Shown piece by piece: positions 1 through 7,790 of a stretch of 39,703 bases of DNA. Position numbers and translations under genes: made by a program. Position 1 is the first letter of the stretch. The number at the start of each line of letters is the position of its first letter. The stretch spans positions 1-39,703 of the forward strand of contig CANQGH010000012.1 of the NCBI GenBank assembly GCA_947601845.1, given 5' to 3'. Origin of the DNA: an uncultured Bacilli bacterium. GTDB taxonomy: Bacteria > Bacillota_I > Bacilli_A > RF39 > UBA660. The notes beneath the pieces are model-generated. The model searched no databases. It saw nothing but the letters and a program-made list of their open reading frames with translations, and had not been told where the DNA came from.

Positions 1-26
1 TTGTTACTAACTTGTCATCATACTTT

Positions 27-66
27 AAGTTGCATTTAACCTTAAAAAGTTGCGTTTACTTTAAAA
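27..66. repeat. 20-bp tandem direct repeat upstream of the first operon
   Basis: Two adjacent 20-nt units (27-46 and 47-66) share the core AAGTTGC(A/G)TTTA followed by a T-rich/A-rich tail, with about 17 of 20 positions matching. They lie just ahead of the glycosyltransferase gene at 114. They could be a direct-repeat operator or part of an upstream terminal structure; the sequence alone does not decide. Confidence 0.45.
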
Positions 67-113
67 TTTGAGCAGTATTAGTAAAAACTGGAAGTAATCA
101 GGATGGTGGAAAT

Positions 114-1154
114 ATGAAAATTGCTGTTTGTATACCTAGTTATAATGAAATGGAAAATATAAAAAATATAACAATTAAAATAGATAATGCATTAAAATTA
201 TTGGATGATAAATATGAAAGTATAATAGTAAATTGTGATAATAATAGTCCAGATGGAACGAATAAAATTTTTAAAACAACTCATACTTTTCATAAAAAAG
301 AAAGTATTATTTCTTTGAAAAAAGGAAAGGGGATAAATTTATATAATTTTTTTGAATTTTGTGTAAAAGAAGATGTTATTTATGCGGTTACTATTGATTC
401 TGATTTAAAAAGCTTTGAGGAAAATTGGATAGTGAAAATGATTGAAAAACTTGAACAAGGAAATAATTTTGTTTGCCCGTTATATTCGCGAAGGAAGGAA
501 GAAGGTAATACAACTAACCATTTTGTTTGCCCTGTTCTTTATTCAATTTATGGTATATTTATAAGGCAACCAATAGGCGGAGATTACGCTTTCGATAAAA
601 AATTCATTGTTGAAATACTAAAAGAAGAATTTAGTAAAAATATATTACAATATGGAATTGATGTTTTTATGGTAGTAACAGCAATTGCTAAAAAAATGAA
701 AATTACAGAAGTAAATTTAGGAGAAAAAATTCATGGGATTAGTTATCATAAAATGCTAGATATATTCGAATGCGTTTTACGGGGTTTTACTGAAACGTAT
801 AAATGTTATCCAATGAGATTAAAAAAGCAAGATATTAGCTATAAAGCATTGGAAATTAAAAATAATAAATGGCAGTATTTAGAACCATTTAAGGAGAAAT
901 ATATTGACTATTTGGAAGATAGAAGTTATTATAACTATGAAAAAATGAGAAAAGATTGGCTTAATATTTTAAATATTTATATTAATTCTCTTCCAAACGT
1001 CAGTGAAGTATTAATTACAAAAATGAAGAAAACATTTATTAATTATTGCTTAAGTTTTTGGTATTATGTAGACAAAAATAACAATACTTTATGGGAAAAT
1101 ATTATTGTTGATAATTCGTTACAATTAGGAGGTAAAAATGGAATTACAAATTGA
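114..1154 (+). CDS. GT-A fold glycosyltransferase (family 2-like / glycosylglycerate-synthase-like)
   Basis: 346 aa, likely a cytosolic sugar transferase using an NDP-sugar donor. The N-terminus (residues 1-11, IAVCIPSYNE) is the usual first strand of GT-A enzymes, and a DSD metal/nucleotide-binding motif sits at residues 95-97. Residues 151-160 (RQPIGGDYAF) resemble the conserved R..P.GGEYA segment of glucosyl-phosphoglycerate and mannosylglycerate synthases, so a small-acceptor glycosyltransferase is possible; the acceptor cannot be read from the sequence. The start has a GGTGG Shine-Dalgarno just upstream. Its 3' end overlaps the next gene by 17 bp, so the two are probably translationally coupled. 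It is the first gene of a four-gene cassette ending at the terminator at 3826. No membrane segments are seen. Confidence 0.75.
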   Translation: MKIAVCIPSYNEMENIKNITIKIDNALKLLDDKYESIIVNCDNNSPDGTNKIFKTTHTFHKKESIISLKKGKGINLYNFFEFCVKEDVIYAVTIDSDLKSFEENWIVKMIEKLEQGNNFVCPLYSRRKEEGNTTNHFVCPVLYSIYGIFIRQPIGGDYAFDKKFIVEILKEEFSKNILQYGIDVFMVVTAIAKKMKITEVNLGEKIHGISYHKMLDIFECVLRGFTETYKCYPMRLKKQDISYKALEIKNNKWQYLEPFKEKYIDYLEDRSYYNYEKMRKDWLNILNIYINSLPNVSEVLITKMKKTFINYCLSFWYYVDKNNNTLWENIIVDNSLQLGGKNGITN

Positions 1155-2337
1155 AAAAGATTATATGAATCCAGAAAGTAGAAAGATAGAAATTGTTGAA
1201 AGGAAAGGAATCGGGCATCCTGATACATTAGCAGATAAATTAGCTGAAGAATGTTCAAGAGTTTATTCAAAATATTGTTTAGAAAATTTCGGATGTATAC
1301 TACATCATAATATTGATAAATTATATATTGGTGGTGGTTTATTTCTTTTAGATGAAAAGAAAAATAAAAAAAGGTATAATCCAATTAGAGTTGAACTTAA
1401 TGGACGTGTATCTAATGAAATGAATGGTAAAAAGATAGATTTAGAGAGTATATTTGTTCCAATTATTAAAAGATATTTATCAGCAGTTTTACCTAGGTTA
1501 GATGCTGACAGAGATCTAAATATTATAATTAATTGTACCCAATTTTCTAAAAGAGAATATTGGTATCAACCGCGAAATATTGATGATGTTCCAGATGCTA
1601 AGGATTTGTTTGCTGCGGATACATCATTATGTGTGTGTCATGGTAAAATGACTTTTTGTGAGGAGTTAGCATTTAATTTGGAACAATCATTTTGGAATTA
1701 TGATGATTTTGGATATGCTCATCCTAAATATAACGATATTGGTCAAGACATTAAGGTGATGGTCAGTAGAATAAATAATGATGTTACTGCTACTATATGT
1801 ATGCCCGTATATAAAGATATTTATAATACCAAAGAAGAATATGACAAAATTGTTTTTGATCATGAAAAGAGGTTATATAAAGTAGCAGAAAACATTAATA
1901 ATAATAAAAAATATAATATTAAAATAGAAATCAATCGTTTACCAGATGGAACATATCGAAACTATTCATTAGTTATAGGTAGCTGTATTGAATGTGGAGA
2001 AGAAGGTGTTGTTGGAAGAGGGAATAATGCTCAGGGCTTAATATCTAGTTTTAGGGAGCATACGGTTGAGGCAGCCTGTGGGAAAAACACAAGATACCAT
2101 ACAGGAAGAGTTATAAATTTTATGGCTGATAGGGCAGTAAAAAGAATATATAAAGAGTTAGGGATCTCTTCTACTTTATACTGTTTAACTAGAAATAGAG
2201 GGTCTATATTCAAACCATATTTATTTTATTTAAGTGTAGATGATAGTACCAAAAACAAAGAATGTATAAAGATAATTGATGAAGAATTTAATGATAATTT
2301 TGTTGAAAAAATTTTAACTCCAAGGAGATTGTTTTAA
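1138..2337 (+). CDS. Archaeal-type S-adenosylmethionine synthetase (methionine adenosyltransferase)
   Basis: 399 aa, matching the usual ~400 aa of the archaeal MAT family (AdoMet_Synthase, PF01941), which differs strongly from bacterial MetK. It makes S-adenosylmethionine from ATP and methionine. Diagnostic segments are ERKGIGHPDTLAD at residues 21-33 and ILHHNIDK at 54-61. Further on come GRGNNAQGLISSFR and VEAACGKN, close to the archaeal GRGNR.NGLI..YR and EAAAGKNP blocks. The start has an excellent AGGAGG site that lies inside the preceding glycosyltransferase gene. Finding this form in a low-GC Gram-positive cassette, rather than alone as housekeeping metK, suggests a dedicated SAM supply for a pathway enzyme, perhaps encoded further left. 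The family call is firm; the pathway role is inference. Confidence 0.9.
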   Translation: MELQIEKDYMNPESRKIEIVERKGIGHPDTLADKLAEECSRVYSKYCLENFGCILHHNIDKLYIGGGLFLLDEKKNKKRYNPIRVELNGRVSNEMNGKKIDLESIFVPIIKRYLSAVLPRLDADRDLNIIINCTQFSKREYWYQPRNIDDVPDAKDLFAADTSLCVCHGKMTFCEELAFNLEQSFWNYDDFGYAHPKYNDIGQDIKVMVSRINNDVTATICMPVYKDIYNTKEEYDKIVFDHEKRLYKVAENINNNKKYNIKIEINRLPDGTYRNYSLVIGSCIECGEEGVVGRGNNAQGLISSFREHTVEAACGKNTRYHTGRVINFMADRAVKRIYKELGISSTLYCLTRNRGSIFKPYLFYLSVDDSTKNKECIKIIDEEFNDNFVEKILTPRRLF

Positions 2338-2338
2338 A

Positions 2339-3304
2339 ATGGAAAGATTTTGTATTAGCATACATGGAGCCTCAGTACGCTACATTAGTGATGTTCCATT
2401 GCAGAATTACTATTTAAGTAATAAGGATTATCTAGAATTTTTTAATGCTAAAATAGTTCCAGATAATGATAATGTAGCTTATACTGTTGTTTATCATGAT
2501 TGTAATAGCAAAGAAATAATTACTATAAACAATGAAACTATGACTATCAATTATCCATTTAATATGTTATCAAAATCTATTTTAATTTATATGGGATACC
2601 ATTTTCTAGAAAAACAATTTGGTGAGATGGGGTTATGTTCGTGTCACTCAGCATGTGTAGAAAAGAATGGCAAAGCCACCTTAATAATAGGGGAAGCCGG
2701 TGCTGGAAAGACAAGTTTAGCAGTTAATTTATGTCAAAATTATGGATTCTCATTAATAAGTAATGATATGACTTTAATTGGAATGGAAGATGAGGTATTA
2801 AAGGCATTTGGTGGTACAAAGTTTTTAAATTTAAGATTATTGTCCGTAGCTAATAATATGCCTAATTTATTATATTTGTTTCAAAATGATATTAAAGATT
2901 CTTGGACTAATAAAGTTTCTGTAATGGCAAGAGATGTTGGAATAATAGAAAACTATGATATTGTTCCAATAGATAATATTTTATTTGTTCATATTGATAA
3001 TCGAAATAATGAATTTAAATTTAGTAATGGAGATAGTTGGCGAAATAATTTTTTATTATATCAAAATTTGTCTAGTCATATAAGAGGAAGTTCAGCAACA
3101 TTTATAAATAAAAATGGTCACCCGATTGGTTATATACCTCCATTTGAGTCTGAATTGGCTTATGATGGCAGAAAAAAGATTATTGATACAATTAATAGTA
3201 GTGATCATTATTATTATATCAATGGTAGTTTGCAAAGTGCTATTGAGTTTGTAAATAACTTACAACAAAAAGATAACAAAAAAGAAAAAAGATTGGAGAA
3301 ATAA
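2339..3304 (+). CDS. HPr-kinase-like P-loop kinase
   Basis: 321 aa. Residues 101-145 follow the HprK C-terminal-domain pattern: a CHSACVEKNGK lead-in, a Walker A loop GEAGAGKT at 118-125, then SND at 141-143 where HprK has (A/S)DD. The N-terminal ~95 residues are not recognisable. It is not canonical HprK, since the full-length HprK architecture and signature are missing. Stand-alone HprK-like kinases of this kind are known as tailoring enzymes, for instance peptide kinases in lasso-peptide clusters, and as small-molecule kinases. The start is 1 bp after the MAT stop, with an AAGGAGA site within the MAT end, so co-translation is likely. The substrate is unknown. Confidence 0.7.
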   Translation: MERFCISIHGASVRYISDVPLQNYYLSNKDYLEFFNAKIVPDNDNVAYTVVYHDCNSKEIITINNETMTINYPFNMLSKSILIYMGYHFLEKQFGEMGLCSCHSACVEKNGKATLIIGEAGAGKTSLAVNLCQNYGFSLISNDMTLIGMEDEVLKAFGGTKFLNLRLLSVANNMPNLLYLFQNDIKDSWTNKVSVMARDVGIIENYDIVPIDNILFVHIDNRNNEFKFSNGDSWRNNFLLYQNLSSHIRGSSATFINKNGHPIGYIPPFESELAYDGRKKIIDTINSSDHYYYINGSLQSAIEFVNNLQQKDNKKEKRLEK

Positions 3305-3306
3305 AA

Positions 3307-3786
3307 ATGGGGAAAAGCGACATTAGTTTTAAAAACGATGAATTACAAGTAAAATTCAACTTTAGAGTTGCTTGTATTGTTACTGGACAAAAAAAGATTT
3401 TAATTCAAAAAAATTTTAATGATGATTACTATTCTATTATTGGGGGACGAGTTAAGTTCTTTGAAGATACAACAGAAGCTTTAATAAGAGAAATAAATGA
3501 AGAAACAGGGATTACAATTTCTCGCGATGAAGCTAAATTAATTGATATAGTAGAGAATTTCTTTATATACGACAATACAAAATTTCATGAAATATTGTTT
3601 ATATATAAAGTGGAAGAAAATGAAAAACTTATGATGATGGATAACTTTAAAACAATAGATAAAAATAACTCCATAAATCTATGGGTAGACATTAAAGAAT
3701 TAAATAAATATAAAATTATGCCTACAATAGTAAAGAAAATAATTGATAACGATAAACTGAACCATGAAATAATAAAAGATTATTAA
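3307..3786 (+). CDS. NUDIX hydrolase
   Basis: 159 aa. A complete Nudix box (G-x5-E-x7-REU-x-EE-x-GU) occupies residues 47-69, with REINEETGI as its catalytic helix. The enzyme would hydrolyse a nucleoside diphosphate linked to another moiety, in the cytosol. The Shine-Dalgarno (TTGGAGA) lies in the end of the kinase gene, 2 bp of spacing separates the genes, and a clean terminator follows, so this is the last gene of the cassette. In a cluster with a glycosyltransferase and a kinase it could act on an NDP-sugar or clear a by-product, but this is inference. Confidence 0.88.
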   Translation: MGKSDISFKNDELQVKFNFRVACIVTGQKKILIQKNFNDDYYSIIGGRVKFFEDTTEALIREINEETGITISRDEAKLIDIVENFFIYDNTKFHEILFIYKVEENEKLMMMDNFKTIDKNNSINLWVDIKELNKYKIMPTIVKKIIDNDKLNHEIIKDY

Positions 3787-3825
3787 AATAGTATGTTTTT
3801 ATGATTTGAAAATATAATTAAGTAT

Positions 3826-3849
3826 GAACTATTAATATAGTTCTTTTTT
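3826..3849 (+). terminator. Intrinsic terminator closing the GT-MAT-kinase-NUDIX operon
   Basis: Perfect 7-bp stem GAACTAT/ATAGTTC with a TAAT loop, followed by TTTTTT. It separates the four-gene cassette from the recombinase unit. Confidence 0.8.
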
Positions 3850-3871
3850 ATTTCAGGCGAGGTGAAAAGAG

Positions 3872-4045
3872 ATGAAAAAGAAGGGGAAAAAATCTATAAA
3901 AACTTATTTTAACTATATAGAGGAATTTAAAACATGTAAAAATGATGTTACAGAAGAGGAACTAAAAAATATTTTTAATAAGAAATATTATAAATATATA
4001 AGAAGAGTAGAAAATAGATATTTAGGAAGTAAAGAGTGTGACTAG
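3872..4045 (+). CDS. Small basic protein ahead of the serine recombinase
   Basis: 57 aa, Lys-rich (starts MKKKGKKSIKTYFNY), preceded by a good GGCGAGGTG ribosome binding site. It overlaps the start of the recombinase gene by 8 bp in another frame, so the two are probably translationally coupled. I do not recognise a family. A 56-aa ORF occupies the same position before the second recombinase (38505-38675), which suggests a recurrent accessory or regulatory peptide of such elements, although the two sequences do not look alike. Confidence 0.6.
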   Translation: MKKKGKKSIKTYFNYIEEFKTCKNDVTEEELKNIFNKKYYKYIRRVENRYLGSKECD

Positions 4046-6065
4046 GGTTGTTTTATATTTAAGATTATCTGATGAAGACCGTAATAAGCTTTCAAAAGAT
4101 GAGAGGTCCGAAAGTATCAAAAATCAAGAATTAATGTTGAGAGAATATGCAGGGAAAGATGGATGGAAAGTTGTTGGGGTTTATAGTGATGAAGATTGGT
4201 CGGGAGGAGATGCCACTAGACCAGAATTTAATAAAATGATAAAAGAATGTGAAACTGGTAATGTTGATATTGTTTTATGTAAAACCCAAGCTAGATTCGC
4301 AAGAGATTCTGAACTTATAGAAAAATACATACATAATTTATTTTTAGAGTGGAATGTTAGATTTAAAACAGTTGTTGATCATATTGACAATACTAAAAAA
4401 GAAACAAAAAAAACAAGTCAAATTTTAGGTTTAACTGATGAATGGGCACTTGAAGATACTTCCCTTAATATTCGTGAAACTTTTAAAACTAAAAGAATAG
4501 CTGGAGAGTGTACTGCTAGTTTTGCACCATATGGCTACTTAAAAGACCCAGAAAATAAAAATCATTTGATACCAGATCCTGTAGCTTCTATTATAGTAAA
4601 AAGAATATATGATGAATATATGAAAGGCATTGGGTTAGACAAAATTGCCAATGGTCTTAATGAAGATGCTGTATTAAGTCCGTTTGAATATAAAGTGGCA
4701 AACGGTTCCAAGCTCAAAATCCCCTTATTAAAAAAATACTTTAATTATGAATATATAGAAAAGGCTGGAACTTATGTAGTAGATGTTACTTTTACTAATA
4801 AAGAAGATAAAATACTAAAGAATTTAGTTAGTTTTAATTATCTTACTATTGATATGAAAACTTTTAATAGTAAATGCGATATCATCTTAAAAAAGTGTTC
4901 TTTTGGTAGAACAAAAATTTACTATTCAGAAAAAGAAAATTTGAATATTGCTAAATTTAACGAAGATGACTTTATGCCATTAAAAGAAAATGATATTATT
5001 CCCAAAACTGCCACTTGTATTGCAACAATTACAAAAGAGTTAGATCGTAAACATATTATTTACTATCAATTTGAGATAAAACTTAAAGAAAATTTAAAAA
5101 AAGAAAAGTTTTATTTTGATATTAAAAACTATGCAGATAATAGTAATCGTGACTTAGAGTTTGAAAAAAATATTAGGCGCAAAATGAAATGGTCCGAACA
5201 AACAATAAAAAAAATTCTAAAAGATGAAGTTTATATTGGTAATATGATACAGTTTAAAACTACTACGGTAAGTTATAAAAATCATACAGTTATTAAAAAT
5301 GATGATGAAGATAGAATAAGAAGAAATAATACCCATAAAGCTATAATTGAATCAGATGTTTGGTATAGTATTCAAAAAAGATTAGAAGAAAAATCCAGAA
5401 GTTGTAACAATGGAACAGTGCACTCTTTTTGTAATAAAGTTTATTGTATGAATTGCAGTAGATTATTCGCTAAATGTGGTAAAAATAATGAAAATGGATG
5501 GGGATATTTATGTTGTAAAGATAAAAAAGATAATTGGGCTAATTGTAATAATAAAAAATGGTTAAAAGAAGATGAATTACATAACTATGTTTTAGAAAAA
5601 TTAAATGCTATATTAGATAGATTTTTTGATAATGATATTCTTAATAAGTTAAATGAAGAAGAAATAGAAAATGATTTATTTGAAGAGAAATTAATGACCT
5701 TACAAAAAGAAAAAGAGAGAATAATTATGGATTTACAAAGAAAAAGTATATATTTTCAAAAATTATATGAAGATCGTATTTCCGGACTAATACCGGAAAA
5801 AGAATTTTTAGTATTAATGAATAAATATAAAGATGATAATGTTATGTTGGAAGATAGATTAAAAATTATAAAAAAAGATATTAAGATTACAATAGATAAA
5901 AAAGAAACATTAAAAACTAAAGAAGATATATTTAAAAAATATAGACGCATAGAAAAATTAAATATCGAAATTGTAAGTGATTTTATAGATAAAATTTTTA
6001 TAGGTTCTTATGATGATGAAAAAAAATGTAGGAATTTTAAAATAATATGGAATTTTAATGTTTAA
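4038..6065 (+). CDS. Large serine recombinase (site-specific integrase) with an extra internal domain
   Basis: 675 aa, GTG start. The N-terminal resolvase domain (about 1-150) has the catalytic serine at S11 in YLRLSDED and the conserved ARFARD segment (85-90). The Recombinase domain begins near 160 (FAPYGYLKD) and resumes at 384 with KWSEQTIKKILKDEVYIGNM. Between them, residues ~225-380 form an insertion of about 150 aa that is absent from ordinary members, which have only 15-25 residues here. A Cys-rich zinc ribbon (C-x2-C then CC and C) lies at about 455-510 and a coiled coil at about 545-640. It would integrate or excise a mobile element by strand exchange at att sites. Its last codons overlap the following collagen-like fragment, so the attachment junction probably lies immediately downstream. 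Confidence 0.92.
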   Translation: MTRVVLYLRLSDEDRNKLSKDERSESIKNQELMLREYAGKDGWKVVGVYSDEDWSGGDATRPEFNKMIKECETGNVDIVLCKTQARFARDSELIEKYIHNLFLEWNVRFKTVVDHIDNTKKETKKTSQILGLTDEWALEDTSLNIRETFKTKRIAGECTASFAPYGYLKDPENKNHLIPDPVASIIVKRIYDEYMKGIGLDKIANGLNEDAVLSPFEYKVANGSKLKIPLLKKYFNYEYIEKAGTYVVDVTFTNKEDKILKNLVSFNYLTIDMKTFNSKCDIILKKCSFGRTKIYYSEKENLNIAKFNEDDFMPLKENDIIPKTATCIATITKELDRKHIIYYQFEIKLKENLKKEKFYFDIKNYADNSNRDLEFEKNIRRKMKWSEQTIKKILKDEVYIGNMIQFKTTTVSYKNHTVIKNDDEDRIRRNNTHKAIIESDVWYSIQKRLEEKSRSCNNGTVHSFCNKVYCMNCSRLFAKCGKNNENGWGYLCCKDKKDNWANCNNKKWLKEDELHNYVLEKLNAILDRFFDNDILNKLNEEEIENDLFEEKLMTLQKEKERIIMDLQRKSIYFQKLYEDRISGLIPEKEFLVLMNKYKDDNVMLEDRLKIIKKDIKITIDKKETLKTKEDIFKKYRRIEKLNIEIVSDFIDKIFIGSYDDEKKCRNFKIIWNFNV

Positions 6066-6537
6066 AATAATTAAAGAAGATTTAAACAATGGAGCAACCG
6101 GAGCAACAGGACCAGCTAATGGGTTAAATGCATATGGTGGCCTATACTCAACGGCTGCTCAAGATTTTACAACAACAACAGGGACACCAACTCAAGTTAC
6201 ATTAGATGGTACTATGACAGAACAAGGGGTTGACAGCGCTACTAATGATAATGCCATCACGATTACAACGGCTGGTAATTATGAAATAACATATAATGTT
6301 ATAGCTGAACTAGATAATGCCGGTAATTTGACATTAGCCGTTAGAAATAGCGGTGCCAATATCCCAGGAACCGTTCAAACGTTAACCTTGACTGCTAATG
6401 AAGCTGAATCATTTGGGGGAAGTATTGTTGTAGCATTACCAATAGGTGCTATTATCGATATAGCGTTAACTTCTACAACTAATAACACTGATGGTACTGT
6501 AAATCAAGCATCATTAACGGTAAAACAATTAAACTAA
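6058..6537 (+). pseudogene. Collagen-like (BclA-type) surface protein, 5'-truncated at the recombinase junction
   Basis: The open frame of 159 aa begins inside the recombinase end; residues 1-11 (MFKIIKEDLNN) are junction-derived. Only two or three Gly-x-y triplets (GATGATGPANG) remain before a complete C-terminal globular domain (about residues 22-159). That domain is rich in Thr, Ala, Asn and Gly, with the TNF/C1q-like pattern typical of BclA-family trimerisation domains (ITITTAGNYEITYNV, TLTANEAESFGG, ALPIGAIIDIAL). Normal family members carry a long triplet tract and an N-terminal leader before this. Its Gly/Ala/Thr codons are richer in GC than the recombinase. The likely history is insertion of the recombinase-borne element into the triplet tract. 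It might still be translated from 6058 by coupling, so calling it dead is inference. Confidence 0.7.
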
Positions 6538-6548
6538 TCAATGTAATA

Positions 6549-6595
6549 AAAAAAATCGATATATAGAAAACAAATTCTATTTATCGATTTTTTAT
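6549..6595 (+). terminator. Terminator after the collagen-like gene
   Basis: Long hairpin (AAAAAATCGAT arm against ATCGATTTTTT, extended inward by TATAGAA/TTCTATT with one mismatch), ending in a T-run. Confidence 0.75.
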
Positions 6596-6641
6596 CGTAC
6601 AAAAGTAATTGCCCACATATATTAAAGTAGAGGTGATTATA

Positions 6642-7742
6642 CTGCAAAATAACTCTTATAAATATAAAGTATGTGTCTATGCCATTTGTAAAAATGAAGA
6701 ACAATTTGTCGATCGATGGGTTGATGCTTTAGAAGAGGCTGATGCTATATATGTATTAGATACGGGATCTTCTGATAATACCGTGCAAAAATTAAAAAAG
6801 AGAGGTGTAAATGTTAAAACGGAAATAATAGATCCATGGCGATTTGATGTAGCTAGAAATAAATCTTTAGATATGATACCTATCGATTATGATATTTGCT
6901 TTTGCCTAGATTTAGATGAAGTAGTAGAAAAGGGATGGCGAGAAGTAATAGAAAGATTATGGACTGATGATACAACAAGGTTATGCTATAACTACAATTG
7001 GCATCTTGGTGAAGATGGTAGACCTATAGTTAACTTTAATATTGAAAAAATCCATAGTCGAAATGACTATAAATGGACTCATCCTGTTCATGAAATTTTA
7101 ACATATATAGGAAATAGTACCGAGAAAAAAATTACTACGCAAGAGATAACTGTTAATCATTATCCTGATGTAACTAAATCACGTAGCAGTTATTTACCCT
7201 TATTAGAATTATCCGTGCAAGAAGACCCCGATGATGATAGAAATATGCACTATTTGGGGCGAGAATATATGTATTATGGTAGATGGAATGATGCAATTGA
7301 TACTCTAATACGCCATTTATCCTTACCTAAAGCGGTATGGAAAGATGAACGATGCGCTTCAATGCGATTTATTGCTAGATGTTATAAGAATTTAAAGCGT
7401 TATAATGAAGCTAAAATGTGGTTAGAGAAAGCCATTAATGAAGCCCCATACTTAAGAGACCCATACATGGAAATGGCTTTATTAGAATATGACCAAAAGA
7501 ATTTTGTAGAAGTAGAAAAATATTGTCTACAAGCATTACAGATTACTTATCATCAAAAAACATATATTAATGAACCTTTTAGTTGGGATCATACAGTATA
7601 TGATTTATTATCATTAAGCAGTTATTATCAAGGAAAAATAGAAGAATCACTTAAATATATCGACCAAGCGCTTAGTATTAGTCCTAATAATAAAAGACTA
7701 CAAGAAAATAAAAAATTAATTTTACAAGAAATGAACAAATAA
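6642..7742 (+). CDS. Glycosyltransferase family 2 with C-terminal TPR repeats
   Basis: About 366 aa. The N-terminal GT-A domain has YKVCVYAICKNEEQFVDRW, the LDTGSSDNTV nucleotide-binding loop and the LDLDEVVEKGW metal-binding motif. The second half (from about residue 190) is helical, with TPR-like repeats (for example YNEAKMWLEKAINEAPYLRDPYM and EESLKYIDQALSISPNN). Enzymes of this architecture glycosylate proteins, and in Bacillota they often sit beside collagen-like surface proteins as here, so glycosylation of Thr-rich triplets is a reasonable role. No ATG precedes the conserved start. AGAGGTGA at 6629-6636 is correctly spaced for a CTG at 6642; GTG 6633 and TTG 6609 are in-frame alternatives with poorer sites. 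Confidence 0.85.
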   Translation: MQNNSYKYKVCVYAICKNEEQFVDRWVDALEEADAIYVLDTGSSDNTVQKLKKRGVNVKTEIIDPWRFDVARNKSLDMIPIDYDICFCLDLDEVVEKGWREVIERLWTDDTTRLCYNYNWHLGEDGRPIVNFNIEKIHSRNDYKWTHPVHEILTYIGNSTEKKITTQEITVNHYPDVTKSRSSYLPLLELSVQEDPDDDRNMHYLGREYMYYGRWNDAIDTLIRHLSLPKAVWKDERCASMRFIARCYKNLKRYNEAKMWLEKAINEAPYLRDPYMEMALLEYDQKNFVEVEKYCLQALQITYHQKTYINEPFSWDHTVYDLLSLSSYYQGKIEESLKYIDQALSISPNNKRLQENKKLILQEMNK

Positions 7743-7744
7743 AA

Positions 7745-7787
7745 TATCACCACTGTTAAAGATAGGCATACATTATACCAGGTGATA
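7745..7787 (+). promoter_or_regulatory. Inverted repeat that could mask the sodA ribosome binding site
   Basis: TATCACC (7745-7751) is the exact complement of GGTGATA (7781-7787), which contains the Shine-Dalgarno of the superoxide dismutase gene. Inside the loop GGCATA and TATACC can pair with one mismatch. The folded leader would occlude the ribosome binding site. No independent evidence of regulation. Confidence 0.4.
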
Positions 7788-7790
7788 AAT

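Noticed and set aside
1064-1384. Reverse-strand open frame of 106 codons
   Set aside because: Lies over the GT/MAT overlap, has no ribosome binding site and a composition expected of the antisense of AT-rich coding DNA.
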